Source: an uncultured Acidobacteriia bacterium (GTDB taxonomy: Bacteria; Acidobacteriota; Terriglobia; Bryobacterales; Bryobacteraceae). From it: a DNA stretch of 64,000 nt. Within the stretch, counting starts at the first letter, position 1. Every line of letters begins with the position of its first letter. The notes under the pieces are model-generated. The model had not been told where the DNA came from, searched no databases, and was given only the letters and a program-made list of their open reading frames with translations. Below, piece by piece: positions 44,655 to 53,428 of the stretch. The DNA lies in the NCBI GenBank assembly GCA_903929755.1, contig CAIYVZ010000153.1, forward strand, positions 1-64,000, read 5' to 3'. A program made the translations under genes and the position numbers.

Positions 44655-47600
44655 ATGGTCCACAAAATTGCGCTTCTGGGTATTTTGATCGCTGCATCTT
44701 GCTACGCCCAGTTTTCCGGACGCCTGACCGGCACAGTTGTAGATGCCTCCGGAGCCCCGGTACCCGAAGCCGACATCGCGCTGCAATTGCCCGGCAGTGA
44801 AAAAGCTCTGCTCACCACCACGACCTCTGCCGATGGAACCTGGCACCTCGCCGGAGTCCGCCCAGCGGCCTATGATCTGACCGCCCAGGCCAAAGCCTTC
44901 GTAAAAACCACACTTCACAACCTGCCCGTGGATGCCGCCCGCGAAACCGCCGTACCCACCATCACCCTGCAACTCCCCGCCGTTGCCCAATCTATTGACG
45001 TGGAAGGCTCGGCGGAAACCGTCCAGACCGGCAACGCCGAGATCTCCAGCACCATCACCACTGCGGAAGTTCAAAAACTGCCCATCGCCGACCGTGATCC
45101 CCTGGCACTGATCCAAACCCAGGCGGGCGTCGTCTACAACGGCAACTCCGGCACCGTCATCAACGGCATGCGGACCTCTTTCGCCAACGTCACGCTCGAC
45201 GGCATCAACATCCAGGACAACTACATCCGCGACAACGCGCTGGATTACTCCCCCAACCGCCCCCTGCTCGGCCAGGTCCGGCAGGTGACCCTCGTCACCT
45301 CAAACTCCAACGCCGCCGCCCCCGGAGGCTCCGCGCAGGTCGCCATGGAAACGCCCTCGGGGACAAACACCATCCACGCGACGGCCTTCTGGTTCAACCG
45401 GAATTCCCATTTCGCTGCCAACGACTGGTTCAACAATCAATCGGGCGTGGAACGCTCCCGGCTCAATCAAAATCAGGCAGGCGTTTCGGTCGGCGGCCCC
45501 ATTCAGAAAGACAAGCTGTTCTTTTTTGCCAACTACGAAGCCGTCCGCACCAACCAGCAGGCCCCCGCCACCAATACCGTGCTCACCCCCGACGCCCGGT
45601 CCGGAATCTTCACCTACCGGGACACCGGCGGCGGAACCCGCAAAGTGAATCTCCTCACGCTGCGCAATGCCTCCATCGACCCCTACGTGCAGAACCTGCT
45701 CGGCCAACTGCCCCAAACCATCAATAGCTTCGACACCGGCGACAGCACTTCCGCCCTGCTGCGCAACACCGCAGGCTACCGCTTCAACCAGCGCAGCAAC
45801 GAGACTCGCGACAACATCACCGCGCGCGGCGATTACAATTTGTCCGTCAAAAACGTCTTCAGCGGCTCTTACATCTGGAATCGCGACAACACCGACGTCG
45901 CCGACCACACCTTCGCGGTAATTCCGAAAGAAGCCAATCCCAACCACAGCCACTTCGCCTCACTCGGCTGGCGCTGGACGCCCACCGCCTCGCTCACCAA
46001 CGAAATGCGCGGGGGCTTCAACCTGGCCCCGGGCGATTTCACCACTTCTCAAAAATTCGGCCCCTTCCTCGCCACCGGCTTCGCGTTCACTGATCCCGTC
46101 GATGAATCTCTCCCGCAAGGCCGCGCCACCAATACCTATGCCCTCAGCGACAACGCCGCATGGCAGCGTGGAAAGCACTACCTCCAGTTCGGCTTCCACA
46201 TGCAGAAAATCCGGGTTCGCGCCTACAACGCCGCCGGGACTCTCCCCACCTATACGGTCGGCATGGGTACGGGCCAGAGTGCCATTGTCCGCGCAGACCT
46301 GCCAGGCAGCCGTGGCTCCGACGTCACCGCCGCCAATAATCTGCTGGCATCCCTGGCCGGTTTCGTCGATTCCTACGCCCAAACCTTCAACATCACCAAC
46401 CGAACTTCCGGCTTCGTCAACGGCGCGCCCGAGACCCGCAACTTCCGCCTCGACGAGTACGACATCTATCTCCAGGACAACTGGAAACCCCTCCGGAACG
46501 TGACCCTGACCCTCGGCGTGCGCTGGAATCTGCCCGGTGTTGCCGATGAGACCGATTCGCTGGGTCTCCTCCCGATCCTGAAGAACAACGACCCCGTCCA
46601 GACCCTGCTCTCCAACTCAACCCTCGGTTTTGCCGGAGCCTCCGCCGGGCGACCCTGGTACAAGAGACCGCGCAAGGATTTTGCCCCGAATGTGGGCCTC
46701 GCCTGGGATCCGTTCGGCAAGGGCAAGACGGCCTTCCGCGCCGGCTACTCCATTAACTTTGTTAACGACCAGGCGCTGGCCGCGCCCAAGACCATTCTTG
46801 GAATCAACTCCGGTTTAAGCGCTGTTTCGTCCAAAAGCGGGCTCACAGGGCGGCTCTCCGCCAGCCTGCCCGCTGTGGTCACGCCCGTCTACCAGATGCC
46901 GATCACCGCCGCCGATAACTATGCCCTGAATTCCTTTAACGCCGTCGGCACCATGGCCCCCAACCTCCGAACACCCTATGTGCAGCAGTATTCGGCGGGC
47001 ATTCAGCAGGAGTTTCTCCACACCGTGTTTGAGGCCAGATTCGTTGGCAACCACATGGTGCAGGGCTTCCGCACCTTCGACTACAACCAGGTGAACATCC
47101 GCAGCAACGGCTTCCTGGCCGACTTCCTGCGAGCCCAAAACAACGGCTATCTGGCGCAGGCACGCAACGGAACTTTCAACCCGGCATACAACGCCGCTAT
47201 CCCTGGCAGCCAGCCGCTGCCAGTTTTCGCGCAATTGAAGAATGGCGGCTCGCTCAACACGGGCACCGTGAGGAATCTTTTGCAGTCCGGCGAACCCGGC
47301 GCGCTGGCGGCAACCTACGCGGAAAACGGGACCAACGGCACCGTGGCCTTCTTCGCCAACCCCTACGCCCTGGGTGCTGACATGCTGACCAATTACTCGA
47401 ATTCCAGCTACAATTCCCTTCAAGTGGAAGCCCGCCACCGCTCACGCGCGGGCTTCGATTTCACCGTAAATTACACGTTTTCGAAGGTGCTGTCCGATAC
47501 AGCCGGCGATACCCAGAGCCGCATCGAGCACTTCCTCGACAGCGCCAATCCCGGGCTGGAACGCTCGCGAGCCAACTTCGATCTCAACCATTCTTTCAAG

Positions 47601-48209
47601 GCGTCCGGCGTCTATGAACTGCCCTTCGGCCGCGGGCACCGCCTGAATCTGGCGCACGTGGACCGTGCAATCTCAGGCTGGAGCCTGGGCACCATCGCCT
47701 CCTGGCAGTCCGGCGCCCCGTTTTCCATCCTCTCGTCGCGTGGCACGCTGAACCGGGCCGATGGCTCCCGTTCGTACTACAACACCGCAAATACGGCCCT
47801 CAACGGAAGCCAGCTCAGCAACGTGGTGAACTTTCAGATGACCGGTAATGGTCCTTATATCGTGCCCCAATCGGCCATCAATCCTGGTGATGGTTCCGGC
47901 GTGAATGCGGACGGCTCGGCCAACTTCACGGGCCAGCTTTTTAACAATCCGACTGCGGGAACTCTGGGCGCACTGCAACGCCGCTACTTCTCCGGACCCA
48001 CGTCGTTCAACTACGACATCAGCCTGCAGAAGAGCGTGAAAGTGACCGAGCACCAGTCAGTCGAAATCCGCATGGACGCCCTGAATGTCTTCAACCACCC
48101 CACATTCTGGGTAGGCGACCAGGACATCAATTCCACCACTTTCGGCGCGCTCGCCAGCACGCTGAACCTGCCCCGCGTGGTACAGTTCGGGCTGAAGTAC
48201 CAGTTTTAA
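44655..48209 (+). CDS. TonB-dependent receptor with carboxypeptidase-regulatory domain (third of three)
   Basis: An 1184-residue Oar-like outer-membrane receptor. The signal peptide (1-19, ALLGILIAASCYAQ) is followed by FSGRLTGTVVDASGAPVPEA and a regulatory sandwich to about 110. The plug (IADRDPLALIQTQAGVVYNG and GMRTSFANVTLDGINI, about 155-190) and a barrel ending RVVQFGLKYQF complete it. The ligand is unknown. It heads a group of three plus-strand genes: two small coupled genes begin 6 bp and 206 bp after its stop and may be expressed from the same message. Confidence 0.92.
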   Translation: MVHKIALLGILIAASCYAQFSGRLTGTVVDASGAPVPEADIALQLPGSEKALLTTTTSADGTWHLAGVRPAAYDLTAQAKAFVKTTLHNLPVDAARETAVPTITLQLPAVAQSIDVEGSAETVQTGNAEISSTITTAEVQKLPIADRDPLALIQTQAGVVYNGNSGTVINGMRTSFANVTLDGINIQDNYIRDNALDYSPNRPLLGQVRQVTLVTSNSNAAAPGGSAQVAMETPSGTNTIHATAFWFNRNSHFAANDWFNNQSGVERSRLNQNQAGVSVGGPIQKDKLFFFANYEAVRTNQQAPATNTVLTPDARSGIFTYRDTGGGTRKVNLLTLRNASIDPYVQNLLGQLPQTINSFDTGDSTSALLRNTAGYRFNQRSNETRDNITARGDYNLSVKNVFSGSYIWNRDNTDVADHTFAVIPKEANPNHSHFASLGWRWTPTASLTNEMRGGFNLAPGDFTTSQKFGPFLATGFAFTDPVDESLPQGRATNTYALSDNAAWQRGKHYLQFGFHMQKIRVRAYNAAGTLPTYTVGMGTGQSAIVRADLPGSRGSDVTAANNLLASLAGFVDSYAQTFNITNRTSGFVNGAPETRNFRLDEYDIYLQDNWKPLRNVTLTLGVRWNLPGVADETDSLGLLPILKNNDPVQTLLSNSTLGFAGASAGRPWYKRPRKDFAPNVGLAWDPFGKGKTAFRAGYSINFVNDQALAAPKTILGINSGLSAVSSKSGLTGRLSASLPAVVTPVYQMPITAADNYALNSFNAVGTMAPNLRTPYVQQYSAGIQQEFLHTVFEARFVGNHMVQGFRTFDYNQVNIRSNGFLADFLRAQNNGYLAQARNGTFNPAYNAAIPGSQPLPVFAQLKNGGSLNTGTVRNLLQSGEPGALAATYAENGTNGTVAFFANPYALGADMLTNYSNSSYNSLQVEARHRSRAGFDFTVNYTFSKVLSDTAGDTQSRIEHFLDSANPGLERSRANFDLNHSFKASGVYELPFGRGHRLNLAHVDRAISGWSLGTIASWQSGAPFSILSSRGTLNRADGSRSYYNTANTALNGSQLSNVVNFQMTGNGPYIVPQSAINPGDGSGVNADGSANFTGQLFNNPTAGTLGALQRRYFSGPTSFNYDISLQKSVKVTEHQSVEIRMDALNVFNHPTFWVGDQDINSTTFGALASTLNLPRVVQFGLKYQF

Positions 48210-48215
48210 GCCGCC

Positions 48216-48419
48216 ATGTTTTCGCGAAATACAATTCGTCTGGAGCCGACGCTCCACAAGCGCGCGGAGGAAGCCGCGAAGGCCGCAGGCTACAGCGGGC
48301 TGGACGAGTTTGTGGCCCACGCGGTGGAAAAAGAACTGGCCCGGCTCAACTGCGTAGAACCGGCACCGGACGCGACGGAGATTGAGAAGCAACTGCGCGG
48401 CCTCGGCTACATCGAATGA
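48216..48419 (+). CDS. Small ribbon-helix-helix-like protein
   Basis: A 67-residue protein reading NTIRLEPTLHKRAEEAAKAA, then GLDEFVAHAVEKELARL. A short beta strand followed by two helices is the pattern of CopG/MetJ-type ribbon-helix-helix proteins. The C-terminal EIEKQLRGLGYIE is a second conserved-looking element. It may bind DNA or act as a partner of the next protein, with which it overlaps by 4 bp (ATGA). It follows the TonB receptor by 6 bp. Confidence 0.55.
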   Translation: MFSRNTIRLEPTLHKRAEEAAKAAGYSGLDEFVAHAVEKELARLNCVEPAPDATEIEKQLRGLGYIE

Positions 48420-49030
48420 GGCTGGCGCTGCTTGTTCTTTCCGGAGCGGCTTACGGCCTGGCCACAGCCTGGTTATTCCGACGCTTCACCAAACGCGAAC
48501 CGCTCAGCACGGCGGCGAATCGCATCATCGCCCACATTCTGGAATTCAACCTCTTCATCGATGAGCCCCGCCTCATCTTCCGGGCACAGCGCGACTTGCT
48601 CCGAGCCAACTTCGCCATGCTGCAAGCAGTTGCCCTCCCGATGCTCTTCGCGGGAGCCATGCTCGCCGTAGCCTGGAAACCCTTAGCAGAACACCTGGGT
48701 CACGCTCCGTTGCAAGCCGGAGATGTGACGATAGCCAGAGTAGCCTCTACCGCGGATACCCTCGACCTGGTAGCACCCTTCGGCGTTGCCGTCGAAACCC
48801 CCGCCTTGCGAGTCCAGGCTGAAGCCGCAACGATGTGGCGGATTCGCGCGCTGAGTCCCGTCAACGGCGACTTCCGAACCGTACCGAAGCCTCTCCCCGT
48901 GCAAATTGATTACCCAACGGCAAAGTATTTCGATATGCCGTGGTGGGTTGTATTTGCCTTGGTATCAACGGCAGTTTCAGTAAGCGCTATCGGTAGAAAG
49001 TCTGGCCTGCCGCGACCGTCGGCGCAATAG
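48416..49030 (+). CDS. Membrane protein of unknown function, two TM segments at each end
   Basis: A 204-residue protein with hydrophobic segments at about 3-20 (LALLVLSGAAYGLATAWLF) and 68-86 (MLQAVALPMLFAGAMLAVAW) and one near 177-193 (WWVVFALVSTAVSVSAI). Between the second and third lies a periplasm-like beta region (DVTIARVASTADTLDLVAPF). No family recognised. It is translationally coupled to the small protein upstream and its 3' end overlaps the convergent 48987-49661 gene by 44 bp. Confidence 0.7.
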   Translation: MRLALLVLSGAAYGLATAWLFRRFTKREPLSTAANRIIAHILEFNLFIDEPRLIFRAQRDLLRANFAMLQAVALPMLFAGAMLAVAWKPLAEHLGHAPLQAGDVTIARVASTADTLDLVAPFGVAVETPALRVQAEAATMWRIRALSPVNGDFRTVPKPLPVQIDYPTAKYFDMPWWVVFALVSTAVSVSAIGRKSGLPRPSAQ

Positions 49031-49661
49031 AGGCCCGGTGGCGCTCATGGGCCGCAAACAGAAACAGAACGTGTGAAGTTGGAATTGCCTCAATCTCGGC
49101 AGCGCCCGTACGTGCCTGAAGTTCCGCCTTCATCCGGGCGATAAACCCGGTCCGCTCCTCGCGAGGAAAGTGCTGATAGATCAGGACAGACGCGCCCGAA
49201 GCGAAAGTGGCCTCCACCTCCGGCCAGTAAATGTATTTCGAAGATCCGCGATTACCCGGACGCTTCGAACGCTCCAGTCCGTTATCAGGATCGAAGAACA
49301 CCAAATCTCGTCCCCGAAACAGCTCCTGGCAATGGGCGAAGTAGCTAAGACGTCCCACGCTGTCATCGCGCAGAATACGCGTTTGAAATATGGCGTCGCC
49401 GAGGAGCCCGGAGGCCTCAATACGAGCGGTACGACGGTCCCTATCGCGATGGATTGCGGTCTGCAACCATTCGAACAGTTCCGGGTCGGCTTGGCGATGC
49501 TGTCGGGGTTTGTCCAGGTAACCAAGATGCTTCCCGTCGGTGCGCCCATCAGGTTCGGTGAGCATCCAGCAGACCCCGAGACTCAGACCGGCTCGAGTCA
49601 GCGAGCGAAGCAGCCGGTATTTGCAGTAGTCGTTGACGTCGCCGAAATATTGATCTTTCAC
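48987..49661 (-). CDS. Conserved protein with FFDPDNGLE motif (possible nucleic-acid-modifying or nuclease-type)
   Basis: A 224-residue protein starting MKDQYFGDVNDYCKYRLLRS, with LGVCWMLTEPDGRTDG, DLVFFDPDNGLE (about 120-131) and LIYQHFPREERTGF. I recall this pattern from widely scattered conserved hypothetical proteins. The FFDPDNG element is reminiscent of TcmP-like and methyltransferase-like folds, but no catalytic role is established. It overlaps the upstream HEPN gene by 4 bp (ATGA), so the two are co-translated. The grouping with HEPN and an Xre-RES pair suggests a defence role (inference). Confidence 0.65.
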   Translation of the reverse strand: MKDQYFGDVNDYCKYRLLRSLTRAGLSLGVCWMLTEPDGRTDGKHLGYLDKPRQHRQADPELFEWLQTAIHRDRDRRTARIEASGLLGDAIFQTRILRDDSVGRLSYFAHCQELFRGRDLVFFDPDNGLERSKRPGNRGSSKYIYWPEVEATFASGASVLIYQHFPREERTGFIARMKAELQARTGAAEIEAIPTSHVLFLFAAHERHRASIAPTVAAGQTFYR

Positions 49662-50569
49662 GCCTTGATCTTGCTGGCCAGTTCGTCGGGCGTTAGCAGC
49701 TTTCTCAGGTCATCAGGAAAGACCTTTCGCCATTCTTGCTTTGTGTAGGGAAGCCCGAGTTTCCATGATGAGTCCGAACGCTCATGGGGCTTCTTGAGGG
49801 GCCAGATGAAAGTATCCATGCCAGCATTGATTGTGGTGCTGCCACGAGCCACCTTAATCCGATTGGCCCGGCGTGTCACTTCATGGGCTATTTGAACAAC
49901 CGTGCCGGTATCGGACTGGGCATAGGGACGCCCCATCACAGCGTCAAAAGGTTTGTCGTGGATGTACTCAATGAAAGCCGAGTAACCAACTCCGATGGCC
50001 TGCCCCCTGTTCGCCAAACTCGCCAAATATTGAAACAGCCTGACCGCGCGCGCGTAACCGTCAGCATTGGGCTCCAACACACCGACGGTAGCGGGACCAG
50101 AGCGTTTAGTTGGAACCGCAATCTGCAAACGAGGGGCAGCTACGGCGAGTACAGCCGAAACCTGCCGCTGGCGAAGTTTTCGAACGGTCTCCGCCTCTGT
50201 TGAGCCGATGGCTTCGAGAACTAGTTCCATCGTGACCAGCGCCCCGTCCACGTCCAGATCTGAAAAAGTACGCTGATGGGCGTAAGTGTTTCGCGCCGCT
50301 CGAACTCTTAATACCCAATTCCGCGCCGTCGGGGTTCTGAGTTTGGCGAACGCCACGTGACGGTCATCGAGAATGATCACAGTCAGCGCATGGACATCCA
50401 GATGCAATTCGCCGCTCGTACCTCCTGACAACGGACTGAGACTTCCACGCGCCTTTTGCTGCCACTTGGCAGCGTACAGCCGAACCAACTCGGAGCGGAC
50501 CCAAGGCTCCAGACCCGCACGAAAAGCATCCAGCGCCCGGCCAACCCACTCGTGATTCGAAAGTCCCAT
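49658..50569 (-). CDS. Swt1-type HEPN-domain protein
   Basis: A 303-residue protein. The N-terminal half (about 1-150) matches the Swt1-HEPN pattern: MGLSNHEWVGRALDAFRAGL, and R-x4-H in VRAARNTYAHQR (Arg93, His98), the presumed RNase active motif of HEPN domains. FSDLDVDGALVTMELVLEAI follows. The C-terminal half (about 165-303, KPFDAVMGRPYAQSD... and PLKKPHERSDSSWKLG) is unfamiliar. HEPN proteins of this type occur in anti-phage and abortive-infection loci. TATAGT (50583-50578) ends 8 nt before the ATG with no Shine-Dalgarno. Coupling to the next gene by ATGA overlap suggests one functional unit. Confidence 0.8.
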   Translation of the reverse strand: MGLSNHEWVGRALDAFRAGLEPWVRSELVRLYAAKWQQKARGSLSPLSGGTSGELHLDVHALTVIILDDRHVAFAKLRTPTARNWVLRVRAARNTYAHQRTFSDLDVDGALVTMELVLEAIGSTEAETVRKLRQRQVSAVLAVAAPRLQIAVPTKRSGPATVGVLEPNADGYARAVRLFQYLASLANRGQAIGVGYSAFIEYIHDKPFDAVMGRPYAQSDTGTVVQIAHEVTRRANRIKVARGSTTINAGMDTFIWPLKKPHERSDSSWKLGLPYTKQEWRKVFPDDLRKLLTPDELASKIKA

Positions 50570-50664
50570 AAGGAAACACTATACTCCCGGCACAATTGAG
50601 CCCTGTTACACCAAGCCCTTCCAGCCGACAAGTCCCGGTGGTCTTTCTGCATCCACGCCATCAA

Positions 50665-51120
50665 CTAATGCAGATGAAATAGCCGCTTGTCGTAGTCGAT
50701 CCACCGGCTCCATTCAAACGCGACTTTCTCCGCATCGGCATGGCGTGGGTTCAGCATGTAATTCATCGATTCCGGGGCAACGGCCGATGGCACGGCAAAG
50801 AGCGCGGATTCCCTGCCCTCCAGCCAGGCATCTCCGATTGCCCTGGTCCGGCGGACGTCCTCCCGCCAGTTGCCCGCAATGGTGCCGACCGAAGGTATCA
50901 CCAAATCATCCGGAACCGTGACGCGCATCAATTGGTAGCGGTCTGGAAACAGTCGTGGATTCCCCCGCATATTGGCCACGGCCTCAACCAGCGCAAGCGC
51001 CGGGTGCTCCGACAGATACACGATTCGTTTCCCCCGCGCCGCCGAATGCCATCGCCCATCGGCCCGCTCTCCACCAAGACCCTCCAGGTCCGCGTGGTTA
51101 CTGATGCGCCAGAGCGCCAT
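50665..51120 (-). CDS. RES-domain toxin (NAD+-degrading type)
   Basis: A 151-residue RES protein. The family name residues are visible: Arg23 in DGRWHSAARG, Glu46 in LALVEAVAN and Ser112 in VPSAVAPESMNYMLNP. RES toxins hydrolyse or phosphorolyse NAD+ and cause growth arrest. Its ATG overlaps the antitoxin stop (TGATG), the usual arrangement of Xre-RES pairs. Length is normal. A 95-bp gap separates it from the HEPN gene on the same strand. Confidence 0.95.
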   Translation of the reverse strand: MALWRISNHADLEGLGGERADGRWHSAARGKRIVYLSEHPALALVEAVANMRGNPRLFPDRYQLMRVTVPDDLVIPSVGTIAGNWREDVRRTRAIGDAWLEGRESALFAVPSAVAPESMNYMLNPRHADAEKVAFEWSRWIDYDKRLFHLH

Positions 51121-51533
51121 CAGCTATAGACACCCTCGTCAATTTGCCACAGCATATTCTCCACCAGCCGACCACCCGCTTCGGTCTGAAGGAGACTCAT
51201 CGGATTTCGATTCGCAAGCCGGTCGTCGGGAGTTCGCAACCAAAGCAGGGCCTTCGCCGGATCGACGAAAATACTCTCCGCCAAAGCAATTACCCTGGCA
51301 ACGCGCACCACTCTGTCCGTTTCTTCAAGGGACAAAGACTCTCCGCGCGCCTTGCGATGCTTCAGCGTTCGCGGAGCGATCACAATTTGCGAGATCTCGG
51401 AAAAGCTCAGGCCCTTGTCCTTCAACAGACTCAGGCTCCCCGTGGGCAGGCCATGCTCCACCAGTTCAGCCAGGTCGAAGTCGGACTTCGGCGTGATTCC
51501 GCAGTATTCACCGAACTCAAGGTTGGTAACCAT
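51120..51533 (-). CDS. Xre/MbcA/ParS-family antitoxin
   Basis: A 137-residue antitoxin. An N-terminal helical HTH-like region (about 15-75: LVEHGLPTGSLSLLKDKGLS, then ISQIVIAPRTLKHRKARG) is followed by the ParS/MbcA toxin-binding domain (DUF2384), with FVDPAKALLWLRTPDDRLAN, NPMSLLQTEAGGRLVENML and a C-terminal QIDEGVYS tail. It neutralises the RES toxin and very likely represses the operon through the operator-like repeats directly upstream. A CATAAT hexamer (51550-51545) lies 11 nt before the ATG inside a palindrome. Confidence 0.93.
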   Translation of the reverse strand: MVTNLEFGEYCGITPKSDFDLAELVEHGLPTGSLSLLKDKGLSFSEISQIVIAPRTLKHRKARGESLSLEETDRVVRVARVIALAESIFVDPAKALLWLRTPDDRLANRNPMSLLQTEAGGRLVENMLWQIDEGVYS

Positions 51534-51540
51534 GCCCTAA

Positions 51541-51575
51541 TGGCATTATGCCACAAAGGCAACAGGCATAACGCC
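51541..51575. promoter_or_regulatory. Candidate operator/promoter of the Xre-RES pair
   Basis: Palindrome TGGCATTATGCCA (51541-51553) overlaps the antitoxin -10 (CATAAT on the minus strand). A related 11-bp element GGCATAACGCC (51565-51575) has its centre 23 bp away, about two helical turns. This is the layout expected for antitoxin autoregulation. Confidence 0.6.
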
Positions 51576-51583
51576 TCGTCCAG

Positions 51584-52879
51584 CTACCGCACCAAACAAG
51601 GCTTCTTCGGATCAAACTTCCAGCCCGAAATCAAATACTGCATCGCCACAGCATCATTCCGAGCCCCCAGCCCCATCCCCAAATACACCTGATGAGCCGC
51701 CTCAACCTGCGCCATATCGATCTCCACACCAAGCCCAGGCTTATCCGGCACCGTCAGCAACCCACCCTGTATCTGAAACGGCTCCCGCGTCAGGCGCTGG
51801 CCATCCTGCCAGATCCAGTGCGTATCAATCGCGGTAATCTTCCCCGGCGCCGCGGCCGCCACATGCGTAAACATCGCCAGCGAAACGTCGAAGTGGTTGT
51901 TCGAATGCGAGCCCCACGTCAGGCCCCACTCATTGCACATCTGCGCCACCCGCACCGAGCCCTGCATCGTCCAGAAATGCGGGTCGGCCAGCGGAATATC
52001 CACCGACTGCAACTGAATCGCATGTCCCATTTCACGCCAGTCCGTCGCGATCATGTTCGTCGCCGTCGGCAGGCCCGTCGCGCGCCGGAATTCCGCCATC
52101 ACTTCCCTGCCTGAGTACCCATGCTCCGCCCCGCATGGGTCTTCCGCATACGCCAGCACATCATGCTGATCGCGGCACAGACCGATCGCTTCCCGCAGAC
52201 TCCACGCGCCATTCGGGTCCAGCGTAATCCGCGCCTCCGGAAAACGCTCCGCCAGCGCCGTAACCGCCTCGATCTCGGCCTCGCCGCTCAGCACGCCACC
52301 TTTCAACTTGAAATCATTGAACCCGTAGCGCGCGTGCGTCGCTTCCGCCAACCGCACCACCGCTTCCGGCGTCAGCGCCTCTTCATGGCGCAGCCGGAAC
52401 CAGTCATCTTCGGCCCCCGGCTCGCTCCGGTAAGCAAGATCCGTCTTCGTCCGGTCGCCCACATAGAACAGGTACCCCAGAACCTCCACCTGTTTCCGCT
52501 GCTGACCTTCCCCCAATAACGCCGCCACCGGCACTTCCAGGTGCTGACCCAGCAGATCCAGCAAGGCCGCTTCCAGCGCCGTCACCGCATGAATCGTGGT
52601 CCGCAAGTCGAACGTCTGGTTGCCCCGCCCCCCCGCGTCGCGGTCCGCAAACTGACGCCGCACCGACCCCAGAATGTTATTCCACGCCCCAATCGGCTGC
52701 CCGATCACCAGAGGCTTCGCGTCCTCCAGCGTCTGCCGGATGCGCTCGCCACCCGGCACTTCCCCCACGCCGGTATTGCCCGCCGTGTCCTTCAGGATCA
52801 CCAGATTGCGCGTAAAAAATGGCCCGTGGGCCCCGCTCAAATTGAGCAGCATGCCGTCATGCCCGGCCACGGGGATCAC
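51584..52879 (-). CDS. gudD: Glucarate dehydratase
   Basis: A 431-residue enolase-superfamily enzyme that converts D-glucarate to 5-keto-4-deoxyglucarate. Signature sites are NDFKLKGG (Lys191 and Lys193), LDPNGAW (Asp221 and Asn223), TNMIATDW and GSHSNNHFD with the catalytic His. Homology to known GudD proteins is very close in long blocks. The GTG at 52879 is the only standard start, but homologous residues (STTP...V.VIPVAGHD) continue 11 codons further upstream. An extended -10, TGC TAGAAT (52927-52919), would start the RNA near 52912, exactly at an in-frame ATC. The true start is therefore unsettled. Nothing else of the glucarate pathway is adjacent. Confidence 0.95.
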   Translation of the reverse strand: MIPVAGHDGMLLNLSGAHGPFFTRNLVILKDTAGNTGVGEVPGGERIRQTLEDAKPLVIGQPIGAWNNILGSVRRQFADRDAGGRGNQTFDLRTTIHAVTALEAALLDLLGQHLEVPVAALLGEGQQRKQVEVLGYLFYVGDRTKTDLAYRSEPGAEDDWFRLRHEEALTPEAVVRLAEATHARYGFNDFKLKGGVLSGEAEIEAVTALAERFPEARITLDPNGAWSLREAIGLCRDQHDVLAYAEDPCGAEHGYSGREVMAEFRRATGLPTATNMIATDWREMGHAIQLQSVDIPLADPHFWTMQGSVRVAQMCNEWGLTWGSHSNNHFDVSLAMFTHVAAAAPGKITAIDTHWIWQDGQRLTREPFQIQGGLLTVPDKPGLGVEIDMAQVEAAHQVYLGMGLGARNDAVAMQYLISGWKFDPKKPCLVR

Positions 52880-52918
52880 AGCAACGGAGGAGACTTTCGG
52901 TGTAGTAGAGATGCTCCG

Positions 52919-52927
52919 ATTCTAGCA
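52919..52927 (-). promoter_or_regulatory. Extended -10 promoter of gudD
   Basis: Minus strand TGC TAGAAT (52927-52919); the -35 region (TTTGGC, 17-bp spacer) is weak, as usual for extended -10 promoters. Confidence 0.45.
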
Positions 52928-53059
52928 ATCCCCGTCGCTGCGCCAAAACGCGTTCCCATTTTTTTGCGGACTTTATTGCGACTGTTTTCAGCAGCTTGGC
53001 TTCTTCAACGCCAGATCCTGCACGCCACGAAAGCCAGAATACAACCGAGGACAACACAC

Positions 53060-53386
53060 ATGAACGTTACTGCAAAAGGCCGTGTCAACGTAACCACACC
53101 AGGTACCCCCGTCGCTTTATCAACCGATAAAAGCGTGACGGCGACGCGGCTGTTCTTTCAGGTAATTCCAGGGCTCACCGGCAAGACGTACGTCGGCGTT
53201 CCCGGCATGAACAAAGCCACGCTCACCGGCGTGGTGCGCGTCCTCTGGCCGAACTCGGCCGGAGGCTTTTCGGAAAACTTCACCGTTGAAGCGCAGGACG
53301 GGCGGGACTCCATCCGCGTGGCTGACTATGTGATCGACGCGGATGTGGCAAGCGAGGGACTGCTCGTTAGCTACTGGACCGAATAA
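53060..53386 (+). CDS. Small conserved-looking protein of unknown function
   Basis: A 108-residue protein without signal peptide or membrane segment. It is rich in beta-type residues (VNVTTPGTPVALSTDKSVTA, RLFFQVIPGLTGKTYVGVPG) and ends VADYVIDADVASEGLLVSYW. It may be a small beta-sandwich, perhaps a structural or adhesin-like protein; no family was recognised. GAGG lies about 9 nt before the ATG. It stands alone between gudD (divergent) and queD (convergent), with a terminator hairpin at its 3' end. Confidence 0.65.
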   Translation: MNVTAKGRVNVTTPGTPVALSTDKSVTATRLFFQVIPGLTGKTYVGVPGMNKATLTGVVRVLWPNSAGGFSENFTVEAQDGRDSIRVADYVIDADVASEGLLVSYWTE

Positions 53387-53395
53387 CGCCAGGGG

Positions 53396-53422
53396 AGGGG
53401 GCCGGATACAAGCCGGTCCCCT
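53396..53422. terminator. Hairpin between convergent genes
   Basis: 10-bp stem AGGGGGCCGG (53396-53405) with CCGGTCCCCT (53413-53422), one G-U pair, 7-nt loop. It lies 10 bp past the plus-strand stop and 7 bp before the queD end, and no U tract follows. Confidence 0.5.
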
Positions 53423-53428
53423 GTCCTG

